From Azospira inquinata (GTDB lineage Bacteria > Pseudomonadota > Gammaproteobacteria > Burkholderiales > Rhodocyclaceae), in NCBI RefSeq assembly GCF_018905915.1, contig NZ_CP064782.1, positions 3,100,001 to 3,164,000 of the forward strand: 64,000 nt of DNA, in the 5' to 3' direction. Position numbers and translations under genes: made by a program. The notes under the pieces were generated by a model, which was not told the origin of the DNA, did no database searches, and worked only from the letters and a program-made list of their open reading frames with translations. Positions 46,028 to 56,100 of the stretch are shown here, piece by piece; the first letter of the stretch is position 1, and every line of letters begins with the position of its first letter.

Positions 46028-47248
46028 TTGCTGAAACACGTTTGGGACCGCCACATTCCGCAGGTTTTGCGCGAGCCAGCACTCTTTGACGATGCCGGGT
46101 TACCCAGATATTGGGCAACGGTTTGGTCGATGTATCAGACCTCGGACCTGGCTTCATCCAGCAAGCGCAAGGTGCTCGGTCATGTTGAGGCCCTATACCA
46201 GTTTTCTGAAACTCTGCACGGGCCCGGCATGCTTGACGATGCTTTGTTCCATGTCGATATCGAGAAGCTTGGTGAACTTCTCGAGGCCTATTTCGTTTCG
46301 ATTCGTAATCTGCCAAACATCAACGAAACCGCCCAATTGAAGTGGCAAGCTGTCTACCGATTCGTCAGTGACATCATCATTCGTTTGAGCAAGAGCAATT
46401 TGCCTATATCCCAGCTTCAACAGATCAAGGGACGGCTGGATCACCTTGGCACACTTTACTCGCAGCTCCGGATCGGCAAGAAACGGACCCAGGACATCCT
46501 GCGTGCGCTTCCATACACAGTTGTCGAGGCGCTGTATGAACTGCTCGACCCGGCAGGCCCCAGGAATCCGTTTCGCGATGCCACGTCCAGGTGGCGTGCA
46601 TTTCTCGTGTTCGTATTGTTGCTCCACCAGGGTTTGAGACGCGGGGAGCTCCTTATCCTGTCGTCGGATGCCATCAAGCATGGGTTTGATTCGAAACTGG
46701 GCCGCGATCGCTACTGGCTGTCCGTCATTGAGAATCCGTATGAGGAAGAGGATCAGCGATACAGCACCCCCAGCATCAAGACAGTAAATTCGGTGCGCCA
46801 GATCCCGGTCAGTGAGCTGACTGCCCGTATCGTCCAGGACTACGTCGAAAATTATCGGGGCAAGCCGGCACATTCATTTCTGATGAACTCGCAACGTGGA
46901 AGCCCGCTATCAGCCGAGTCCGTCACCAAGCTGTTCCAGAAGATCACGGCTTCCCTGCCAGCGTCCATCCTGAAGGACCTGAAAGACCGAACCGGGAAAT
47001 GCTCCATTTCTGCTCATGATCTTCGGCACACCTGTGCAGTTGTTCGTCTGAATCAGTTGTTGCACCATGGCGATTCGATGGATGTGGCGCTCCAAAAGAT
47101 GCGGACGTTTTTTGGGTGGGCACGTTCGTCAGACATGCCTCGGAAGTATGCTCGCGCAGTGTTCGAGGATCGGCTGGCATCTGTCTGGAACAATGTCTTT
47201 GACGACCGCGTGGCCATCTTGCGCGCAATTCCGGGGCACAGGGAATGA
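46028..47248 (+). CDS. intA: Tyrosine recombinase IntA of a strand-biased circularizing-type element
   Basis: 406 residues. The catalytic core is complete: Arg in HQGLRRGELLIL, HDLRH (box II His-X-X-Arg), a Trp in the FFGWARSSD position and the nucleophile Tyr in MPRKYARAV. The only usable start in frame is a TTG at 46028 (AAGG ten bases before); the frame is open to 45944 but has no other start. Overlap ATGA with the next gene. Order and sizes (about 400-500-780-160) match the intA-tfp-intB-srap core of SE elements, and more loosely Tn554 TnpA/B/C. It cuts and joins the element's ends. Confidence 0.8.
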   Translation: MLKHVWDRHIPQVLREPALFDDAGLPRYWATVWSMYQTSDLASSSKRKVLGHVEALYQFSETLHGPGMLDDALFHVDIEKLGELLEAYFVSIRNLPNINETAQLKWQAVYRFVSDIIIRLSKSNLPISQLQQIKGRLDHLGTLYSQLRIGKKRTQDILRALPYTVVEALYELLDPAGPRNPFRDATSRWRAFLVFVLLLHQGLRRGELLILSSDAIKHGFDSKLGRDRYWLSVIENPYEEEDQRYSTPSIKTVNSVRQIPVSELTARIVQDYVENYRGKPAHSFLMNSQRGSPLSAESVTKLFQKITASLPASILKDLKDRTGKCSISAHDLRHTCAVVRLNQLLHHGDSMDVALQKMRTFFGWARSSDMPRKYARAVFEDRLASVWNNVFDDRVAILRAIPGHRE

Positions 47249-48750
47249 TCTCGGCAACCGCCAACCAGAAAGGTCTATGGGATCAATTTGCCATAGTCGT
47301 GCCTGAGCTACCGTCTGTGATCCGATATTACGACGACTTTCTGGATGACTCATGCTCGATTCGCCACCCTGCAAAAAATGACATCTGGTCGCTATCGATA
47401 TCCGGATCAATCGAGTCGCTCGACTTCGGGGACTTTGCACCTGAATATCGCCCAGTTCTAAAGCATTGGTGCTGCAACCAGATACAAACACTGGCAGTTG
47501 GCACTGCTCGAATAAGGTTTCAGAGATTGCGTTGTGTCTTGCCGAACGACTTACTTCTCATCCTTACCTCAACTCCAACTACTGTTCGTCCAATTTGGCA
47601 GGAGCTCATATCGAGAGCTTATCGGCCAAGAGAAATGGACTCCCTGAAAAGCCTCCTTTATCACTTCTGCAAGTTCAATCTTGCTGGCTGGTCATCTCAA
47701 TATGCAGAATTTCTATCCACCCTGCCCTTGCCTGCCACAGACAAATACGCAAGTGTGCGGAGCGGTGACGTATTCCTGAGCGTTGATGAGGAGGCTGTGC
47801 TGGTCGCGCATTTTGACAAGTTGAGCAACACCATCACTTTGAACCCGCAAATGGTCACCGACCAAGAGCTACGGGAAGTTGTAATCTTCGTATGTTCATT
47901 CCAGTTCGGGTTACGGCCGATGCAAATTGGCATGCTCCAGATGCGTGATGTGCGGATCTGGGCGGATACGGATGACTCCATCGCCGCTGTCCATCTGACC
48001 TTCAGGATGATTAAGCAGCGGTCGAAGAGCAAGACACTACCTCTAGTGCGCAAAGTGAAACGAGAGTGGGCCCCTCTGTTCATTGAGCTTTATGAGCGCG
48101 CTCTCCGCGCTGGCCTGAAGGGTGACGACCGAATATTTGGTGTTTCGAGTGCGCGCGAAACTGGCTATGTCATCACGAAGGCTACGGCTGCCCTCCTCCC
48201 TGAATCACGTAGTGCAACCGAGCTCCGGCATACCGCAGCCCAGCGGCTGGTGGACGCCGGCGCAAGTCAGGAAGAATTGGCTGAATTCATGGGCCATAGC
48301 GATATCGACACAGGGCTCGTCTATTTCCAGACGTCAGCTAACCAGGCTGAACGAGTAAATGCCGCCCTAGGCATTTCCGCAATCTACCAACAGGTCACGA
48401 AAATCGCGCATGACCGGTTCATCGATGAAAAGGAACTAGCCGTGCTCAAAGGCGAACAGCAGATCGGCGCAGTCCCTCACGGTATTCCGATATCTGGTAT
48501 TGGCGCCTGCGCCATTGGACAACCATCCTGTCCATCAAATCCGGTTACCGCATGCTACGGATGTTTCAAGTTCATGCCCCTCAACGATCCGGAAATTCAT
48601 CGGCAGGTATTGGCGGACTTCCGGTCCATCGTTACATTTTTCTCGGAAGCTTCGAAGGGAGACGAGAACTCGCCGGCGTATGTCCAGTTGAAGCGAACAA
48701 TCTCGAATGTCCAGTCCATCATTGCCGAGCTTGAAGGAGCCGGGCAATGA
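47245..48750 (+). CDS. tfp: Tyrosine recombinase-fold protein (Tfp-like)
   Basis: 501 residues with a recombinase C-terminal domain: Arg in FGLRPMQIGML, ATELRHTAAQRLVDAGASQEELAEFMGHSDIDTGLVYFQTS. The His that should start HxxR is Thr (ATELRH); the later GHSD histidine and Tyr in LVYFQ remain. That matches a recombinase-like partner with altered chemistry. A Cys-rich tail (CAIGQPSCPSN...CYGCFKF) looks like a zinc site. It starts inside the stop of intA and ends inside the start of intB. Confidence 0.78.
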   Translation: MISATANQKGLWDQFAIVVPELPSVIRYYDDFLDDSCSIRHPAKNDIWSLSISGSIESLDFGDFAPEYRPVLKHWCCNQIQTLAVGTARIRFQRLRCVLPNDLLLILTSTPTTVRPIWQELISRAYRPREMDSLKSLLYHFCKFNLAGWSSQYAEFLSTLPLPATDKYASVRSGDVFLSVDEEAVLVAHFDKLSNTITLNPQMVTDQELREVVIFVCSFQFGLRPMQIGMLQMRDVRIWADTDDSIAAVHLTFRMIKQRSKSKTLPLVRKVKREWAPLFIELYERALRAGLKGDDRIFGVSSARETGYVITKATAALLPESRSATELRHTAAQRLVDAGASQEELAEFMGHSDIDTGLVYFQTSANQAERVNAALGISAIYQQVTKIAHDRFIDEKELAVLKGEQQIGAVPHGIPISGIGACAIGQPSCPSNPVTACYGCFKFMPLNDPEIHRQVLADFRSIVTFFSEASKGDENSPAYVQLKRTISNVQSIIAELEGAGQ

Positions 48751-51077
48751 ATGAACATTTCAGTGCATTCATTGATCTTGGCCGCCGGATTGCGAACGAG
48801 AACCGAGTGAACTGGAACGTTCGGCTTCAGTCTGATGGAACAGCACTTCCTGAGGATGCCTGGAACATCACGGAATTTGTCGGTGACTCCCCTCCTCCCG
48901 TTCATTGGGTTCGCGATTTTGGGCTAGACACCAAGGCACTTCAGGCACTGAATGAAAGGCGCAAGCAGCAAAACTGCCCTGCTCTTCCCAAGACGCCCTT
49001 GTCGCCGGGCTGGCTGGATCTTCTGAAGGCCGTCACGGTTGAGCAACTGTTCTTCCGGAAAAACTCGACAGGACACGTCATTTGCAATGTCGCCAGACCA
49101 CTCCGCGTTTTGGCTACTGCGGTTGAAGGTCGTGAGCCATGGGAATTACGAGTTGATGACGTCGCACAAGCATTCGAGTTGGCCAAGGAGATTCAGGCAT
49201 CTGGGAAACTGGCAGATATGGTTCTAGGCCTCGTCAAGACACTGATCGATGCCAATCACATCGCCGATATCGGGCCAATCTCCCCTGCCCTCTCCTTGAA
49301 AAGACACGGCGTCAGGGAGAAACGAGCCCGTCACACAAAGTCGATGGATGAGCTTCGTTCAGACCTAGAGGAACGCAAGCATGCCGAAAAGCTGCCGGAG
49401 CGACGTGCTTTCTGGGAGCTTGTCCGGATTGTGTTTACCGAACAACCTAAGAGCGTTCTCGATCTGCTTCGTTTTGCACAGGCCAAGGTCATCATGCTTT
49501 GTGGGCTTCGTGTTGGGGAAGCCTGCCTTTTGCCAGCGGACTGGAAGCGAGTCCGGGAGTATTTCGACCCTTCTGGCCGTGCCGCCGGTGAGCTTGGTGG
49601 CCACTCTACGGCACTGATGCTCCGGCACTTTGCAGAAAAACAGCAAACCTCTAATTCCGACAGCGTGGCGCTTTTCGAAACAGCGCAGTATGTGCCATCA
49701 ATGTTCGAGGCGGTTCTGTCTGAAACACTGGATGAGGTATCCCGAGTCACACAGCCATTGCGCGAAACGCTTCGGCGTCAGGTAGCGGAGAACCGGATTC
49801 TTCCCTGGTTTAGGCGGGATCAACTGGTTTCCGCAATCGAGCTATATCCCTACCTCACCGGAAATCCTGTGTTGCTACCGTGGTCGGATGAAAAGCAGGA
49901 GCAATTGAAATCACGATACCGCACGGGCTTTCAGAGCCAATTGTTCGACGAAATCCATAAAGAACAATTACGGCAGGTTATTGCAGCCCCTTCGTTAATT
50001 TCCTCCTTATATATGTTTTACAACAGGCTGAAGGGGCAAATCACTTTCCGCCGTTGGGACGGCACTGAATGGCGAGACACGCAGCGTATGCGCTGGTCAG
50101 AGGTGTTCCTGCGCATCGATGAAGTGGAAGACTACTTGTTGGGGATAACAACCAAGCTGTCTGACCGGTCGCCGTTTCGGATTTCTCCGAGTGGGGAGAT
50201 CCAGACTTGGGAATTGATGTTCCTGATGCCAAAAAGAGCTTTGGCAGAAGGTCGAAACGATGGCTTATGTGACATCACGCGTTATTACTCGGTTGGACGG
50301 TTCAGCCCGGACATGATGCAACTCGCACTTGGCGGTAAGGAAGGAAAAAGCAGCGGCCCCACCCTCTTCGAGTCTTACAGCAGTTCGGATGAGGATCGCG
50401 CATTGACCCTGAATCCGCACACGCTGCGGCATTTGCAAAACACTGAGCTCTTCCGCCTCGGGGTCGCCGACACGATCATTACCAAGCGATTCAATCGTCG
50501 TAGTGTAGCGCAAAGCTACGAATACGATCATCGCAGCCTGGCAGAGGAACTGGAAGATATCGAGTTGCCGGTAGAGGTTGAAGCCGCACTGGGTAGCAAG
50601 GCGGCCACCGTTGCCCGAATGATCAAGGCTGGCAAGGCAAGTGGTCCAATCGTTGATTCATTCAAGAACATACAGCGGACTCATGGCGACGACGCTGCTT
50701 TCGAGTTCCTCAAGGTCGAGGCTGACGGCTTTCACTCGACACCCTATGGGCATTGCATCAACAGTTTTACAGTTGATCCCTGTCCCAAGCATCTGGAGTG
50801 CTTTGCCGGATGCCGGCACCTTACTGCGACCGACATGCCGAAATACCGCACACATCTTGTGCAATTGGAGGGGCGCTTCAAGGAGGCTGTGAAGGCTATT
50901 GAATCACGGTCGGCAAAGACAATCGGTAGAGATAACCAGCTCACCCATGCGAAGAACCGACTTGATGCGGTCAGGCAGATATTGGTGACGCCCGAGGGTA
51001 TGCAGGTATTTCCCGAAGGGGCCGATCTTTCCAAATCAGATAGCAATCCAGGGAGCGTGCTCGATGCCCACGAATAA
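48747..51077 (+). CDS. intB: Large tyrosine recombinase IntB
   Basis: 776 residues, much longer than common integrases. Catalytic pieces in the second half: Arg in LCGLRVGEACLLPADW (near 260), HTLRHLQNTELFRLG (near 560) and a candidate Tyr in VAQSYEYDHRSL. A Cys-His cluster near the end (CINSF...CPKHLECFAGCRHL) suggests a zinc finger. ATGA overlap with tfp on the left; 14-bp overlap with the small gene on the right. Confidence 0.78.
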   Translation: MNEHFSAFIDLGRRIANENRVNWNVRLQSDGTALPEDAWNITEFVGDSPPPVHWVRDFGLDTKALQALNERRKQQNCPALPKTPLSPGWLDLLKAVTVEQLFFRKNSTGHVICNVARPLRVLATAVEGREPWELRVDDVAQAFELAKEIQASGKLADMVLGLVKTLIDANHIADIGPISPALSLKRHGVREKRARHTKSMDELRSDLEERKHAEKLPERRAFWELVRIVFTEQPKSVLDLLRFAQAKVIMLCGLRVGEACLLPADWKRVREYFDPSGRAAGELGGHSTALMLRHFAEKQQTSNSDSVALFETAQYVPSMFEAVLSETLDEVSRVTQPLRETLRRQVAENRILPWFRRDQLVSAIELYPYLTGNPVLLPWSDEKQEQLKSRYRTGFQSQLFDEIHKEQLRQVIAAPSLISSLYMFYNRLKGQITFRRWDGTEWRDTQRMRWSEVFLRIDEVEDYLLGITTKLSDRSPFRISPSGEIQTWELMFLMPKRALAEGRNDGLCDITRYYSVGRFSPDMMQLALGGKEGKSSGPTLFESYSSSDEDRALTLNPHTLRHLQNTELFRLGVADTIITKRFNRRSVAQSYEYDHRSLAEELEDIELPVEVEAALGSKAATVARMIKAGKASGPIVDSFKNIQRTHGDDAAFEFLKVEADGFHSTPYGHCINSFTVDPCPKHLECFAGCRHLTATDMPKYRTHLVQLEGRFKEAVKAIESRSAKTIGRDNQLTHAKNRLDAVRQILVTPEGMQVFPEGADLSKSDSNPGSVLDAHE

Positions 51078-51537
51078 ACACAATTCGAAAAATCAAGGCG
51101 ACGAACTGCTGATACAGATACTTGACGGACTGTTGCAGCGTGATGAGGACATTACCGCCCGTGCGGTGGCACGTTTGCATCCGAATATAGGCCATGCCTC
51201 AACGATTACACGCAATCCAACTCGATCTGAGCTGTTGGCACAGTATCAGACTAAACAACAAGACATCCGAAAACACATAGGTCGCCTGACAAAACGATCG
51301 AAAGAATCTACGGCAGCTGAACTGGCAAGCAAGGATCAGCGGATTGCTGAACTGGAAAGGCAGGTTGATCTACTTCGCTCATCACACTTGGCCATGATCC
51401 GTGCCGTTGGGGAATTGGGTGGAATGAGCAAGTGGATGAAGTTTTTTGAAAACTTCAAGGAGGTTCGCGATCAATTGCACAAATTGGGAGCTATGCCTAT
51501 TGCTGATCTTGAGAACCTCACGAGACACACAGAATGA
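51064..51537 (+). CDS. srap: Small coiled-coil auxiliary protein of the recombinase module (Srap/TnpC-like), 3' end cut by an insertion sequence
   Basis: 157 residues. The N-terminal half has ITARAVARLHPNIGHASTITRNPTR, similar to TnpC-type proteins of Tn554-like modules, and a coiled coil follows (about 85-120; ELASKDQRIAELERQVDLLRSSH). It is the fourth gene of the set. Its stop codon TGA (51535-51537) is the first three bases of the inserted IS, so the original C-terminus is unknown and may have been longer. Confidence 0.7.
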   Translation: MPTNKHNSKNQGDELLIQILDGLLQRDEDITARAVARLHPNIGHASTITRNPTRSELLAQYQTKQQDIRKHIGRLTKRSKESTAAELASKDQRIAELERQVDLLRSSHLAMIRAVGELGGMSKWMKFFENFKEVRDQLHKLGAMPIADLENLTRHTE

Positions 51538-51563
51538 ATCGCCCCGGGAATTGAGGAGGCTCC
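51535..51563 (+). repeat. Left terminal inverted repeat of the IS
   Basis: Begins TGAATCGCCCCGGG and ends GGAGGCTCC. It pairs with the right end. Its first three bases form the stop codon of the truncated gene on the left. Confidence 0.92.
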
Positions 51564-51584
51564 ATTACCTGAGGCAATGGAGTC

Positions 51585-52816
<1,232 letters not shown>

Positions 52817-52821
52817 ACCAC

Positions 52822-52850
52822 GGAGCCTCTACGAAACCCGGGGCGATTCA
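52822..52850 (-). repeat. Right terminal inverted repeat of the IS
   Basis: Mirror of the left repeat, ending CCCGGGGCGATTCA on the plus strand. Confidence 0.92.
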
Positions 52851-52995
52851 AACTGCAGGCATGCAGCGCAGGCCAGGAATAACCCTAAGTGGATCATCCG
52901 CTATGAGAGGAAAGGCAAAAATTGGCCGTAATGATCTCTGTCCGTGCGGTAGTGGCATGAAGTACAAGAAGTGCCATCTGGGAAAGGCAGACTGA
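52851..52995 (+). pseudogene. Frameshifted C-terminal tail of a SEC-C motif protein
   Basis: Directly after the IS, frame 1 reads [23 protein letters not shown]. One base on, another frame reads [20 protein letters not shown], a perfect SEC-C zinc motif (CPCGSG-X6-CH), then LGKAD and stop at 52995. Removing one A from the run of five near 52917 joins the two into one protein end. So this is the remnant of a SEC-C gene, cut off on the left at the IS and broken by a one-base insertion. Alternatively, a 30-residue product from the ATG at 52903 is possible. Confidence 0.68.
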
Positions 52996-53078
52996 GAAAC
53001 GGTAGTTATGAAGCATGCGAATCGAGTCGGGGTGGATGGCCAACTGGCATTCAATAGCGGCCCATGTTTAGGCCAATG

Positions 53079-53133
53079 AACACCTTATCCGATAAAGTGT
53101 TCGACTAATCACGCTCCCAGCCGTGGCTGGAGC
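53079..53133. promoter_or_regulatory. Two palindromes in front of the first STAND gene
   Basis: AACAC-C-TTATC and GATAA-A-GTGTT (53079-53101) mirror each other around a single C with one mismatch per arm. A second, CCAGCC-GT-GGCTGG (53117-53130), follows. They stand 57 and 28 bp before the start codon. The first looks like an operator for a dimeric repressor. Confidence 0.5.
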
Positions 53134-53157
53134 AGATAGCACACACCGGAGGCTGAG

Positions 53158-56100
53158 TTGCCGATGCGCATGGATTTTACTGAAATTCGAGAACACCGGG
53201 GCACCCAGATGGGTGGCTTCGAAGAGCTCTGCTGCCAGCTAGCTGCCTTGGAGGATCCGGCGGAGGGCTCACGGTTCGTTCGGAAAGGACCGGGAGCGGA
53301 CCAGGGGCTGGAGTGCTACCGCGCGTACGCAGACGGGTACGAGGTTGGCTGGCAGGCCAAGTACTTCATGAATGGGTTCGAATCGCCCCAGGTCGCGGAT
53401 CTGGCCGAATCCCTGCAGCGTGCGATGGCAGCCCATCCGCAACTTATGACGTTTATCGTTTGCCTGCCCATCGACCTTCGAGACAACCGCTCGGGTAGGA
53501 AGCTGAGTGAGGTACAGCTGTACGAAAAGTGGCGAGATAAGAGCATCGCGGCCGCCGTGGCGCAGGGCCGCTCGTTGAAGCTCGAACTTTGGAGCGCGTC
53601 AAGCATCCAGGAACGGCTCGGCCGCGACACTCCAGCCTATTCGGGGCGGGCCCGCTACTGGTTCGACACCGTCAGCTTCAGCTCAGCCTGGTTTCGCGAG
53701 AAGTTCGAGATCCAGCGCCGCAATCTCGGCGAGCGTTACAGCCCCGAGAGCCATGTCGACTTGCCTATCCGGCAAGCCCTGGAAGCACTCGCGCGGGACC
53801 CGGAACTGCTGAACGAGCCAAACGCCTGGGCTGCAGAAATCACGTACCGACTCGACGGGGCGACCCGCAGCTTGGCGCGGGAAGGCTTGACGTCCGCCGC
53901 TGATCAGATGAAGCAAGCTTGCGAGCCGCTAATCGATGCCCTCGCGGGTTCACCGGCTGCGCTGGATGCTTATATCCCCTTGGACACTTGGATCCCGCTG
54001 TTAGAGGCTGGCGCACAGAGTGTCTCAAGTGCGCTAGCCGAACTTCAAGACAAAGTCGCCGACAAGGACCGTGCTATTGCTCGCCGGGACCTGTTCGATC
54101 TGTATTCATCGGTAGACCACGTTCGCCGCGAGCTCGCAAGCACGCGTTGGCGGCTGGCGAACAAGCGGGAGCTGCTCATCTCTGGACAGGCTGGCATCGG
54201 CAAGTCGCATCTGCTGGCCGACTTCGGAGTAAAGCAGCTCGAACTGACACGCCCCTTCGTCCTGGTCCTGACTGGAACCCTGACCGAGGCCGACCCGTGG
54301 GAGCAAATTCGAGCGCAGTTGGACCTGACACAGGTCAGCACCAACGAGTTTCTCGGAGCTTTGGATGCTGCTGCTGAGGCCGCGGGCTACCGAGCGGTGC
54401 TTGCAGTTGATGCCCTGAACGAGAGGCATGGGGTTGACCTGTGGGAAACGCGCCTGCAAGGCTTCGTTGCGCACATACAGCGATTTCCGCGCTTGGCCGT
54501 GGTCCTGACTGTGCGCGACACGTACCTGCACTACCTCCCGCTGGATGGCATTGAGCACTTGGTTCACCACGGGTTCGCGGACCGTGCTGGGGCTGCAGCC
54601 AAAGCATACCTGGACCGGCGCGGCATTGCGCGGCCCAGCTCGCCAAATCTGGCCCACGAGTTTGAGAACCCCCTGTTCCTGCGGACGTGCTGTAGATACC
54701 TGGAGCAGAAGAACCTCAAACAACTGCCCAAGGGTCTGCAAGGAATCACAGCCATTTTCAATTTCTACCTGTCGGCGGTCGCGGAGAAGGTGGAAACGGA
54801 GCTGCGCCTTGTTCCCCAGCAGAAGATTACGCGTAAGGCGCTCGACGGCTTCCTTGATGCTTCCACTGCTGACGGGGACGGTGGCAGTTTGCCACTCGAG
54901 ACAACGATTGAGCTATTCGAACGCTACCTCAATTCAGGGGGCAGAGTGGAACGTAGCCTTCTGTCGGCGTTCCTCTCCGAAGGCGTGCTTACGCAGGAAA
55001 TCGAGCGCCACCAAGGCAGAACTGTCGAAACCATCAGGTTTACGTTCGAGCGGCTGTCGGACCACCTGCGAGCCGGACGCCTCATCGCGCAAATCGACCC
55101 TGCCGACCTTCAGGGCTCGATCCAACAGCAGCCGCTGATTACCTACTTTGACCCCCAAGCATCTTGGCGCTTTGCTGGGGTCATCGAGGCGCTTGCGGTC
55201 CAGTTTCCCGAGCAGTTCGGGTACGAACTGCTCGATGTGCTGTCCGCAGATGCAATCAAGGATGCATCGTTAGCTGACGCGTTTGTGAGCTCGCTTGCCT
55301 GGCGTGCTCCCGAAGCGTTCACGCAGCGGACGGTCGATTGGGTATACACGCTCTGTAAGTTGACCGGTCAGTCTTCGTATGCGTTGCTGCTGCTGGTTTG
55401 CACCGAGCCGGAAAATCAGTTCAATGCCGAATGGCTGCACCTTGACCTCTGGCAGCGTCCTCTGCCTCAAAGGGACGCCGTGTGGTCTATCTTCTTGGCG
55501 GAAGACGACTTGAGTGAGGGTGGTACCGTGGAGTCCCTCATCGACTGGGCTTGGCAGGTGGAAGCCGGCGAAGTGGAAGAACAGCGTCTATGGCTGGCGG
55601 CCGTCGCGCTGACTTGGTTCCTGTCTGCCAGCAACCGCGCTGTGCGGGATCGGGCTACGAAAGCCCTGGTAAATTTGCTGTCCTCCAACCTTAATGTGGC
55701 AGCTGCCCTGCTCGACAAGTTCGTCGACGTCGACGACCCGTATATATCTGAGCGTCTGCTCGCTGCATGTTACGGAGCAGTGATGCAGGGAGTAGACCGT
55801 GCCGGATCCGGGGCCGTAGCGTCAGCAGTTTGGGCGAACCACTTCGCCGGGGATCGCACCCCTCCACTTCACCTACCCGCACGCGATTATGCTATTGGTA
55901 TTCTACTGTATTCTCAAGCTGCTGGGCTCTTGCCCTCGGAGGTGGACATTGAAACCGGAAAGGCCAAGTTCACATCGCCTTGGCCTTTGGAGTCGATAAC
56001 CGATGACGACCTCAAGGAGTTCCGCAAGAAGGGGTACGGGGACTCCATTTTCTCTTCGACTGAAGAACATGGAGATTTTGGCAATTACACCTTAGACACT

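Noticed and set aside
45816..46316. 166-residue minus-strand frame across the start of intA
   Set aside because: Overlaps the recombinase gene, has no ribosome site and no recognisable domain.
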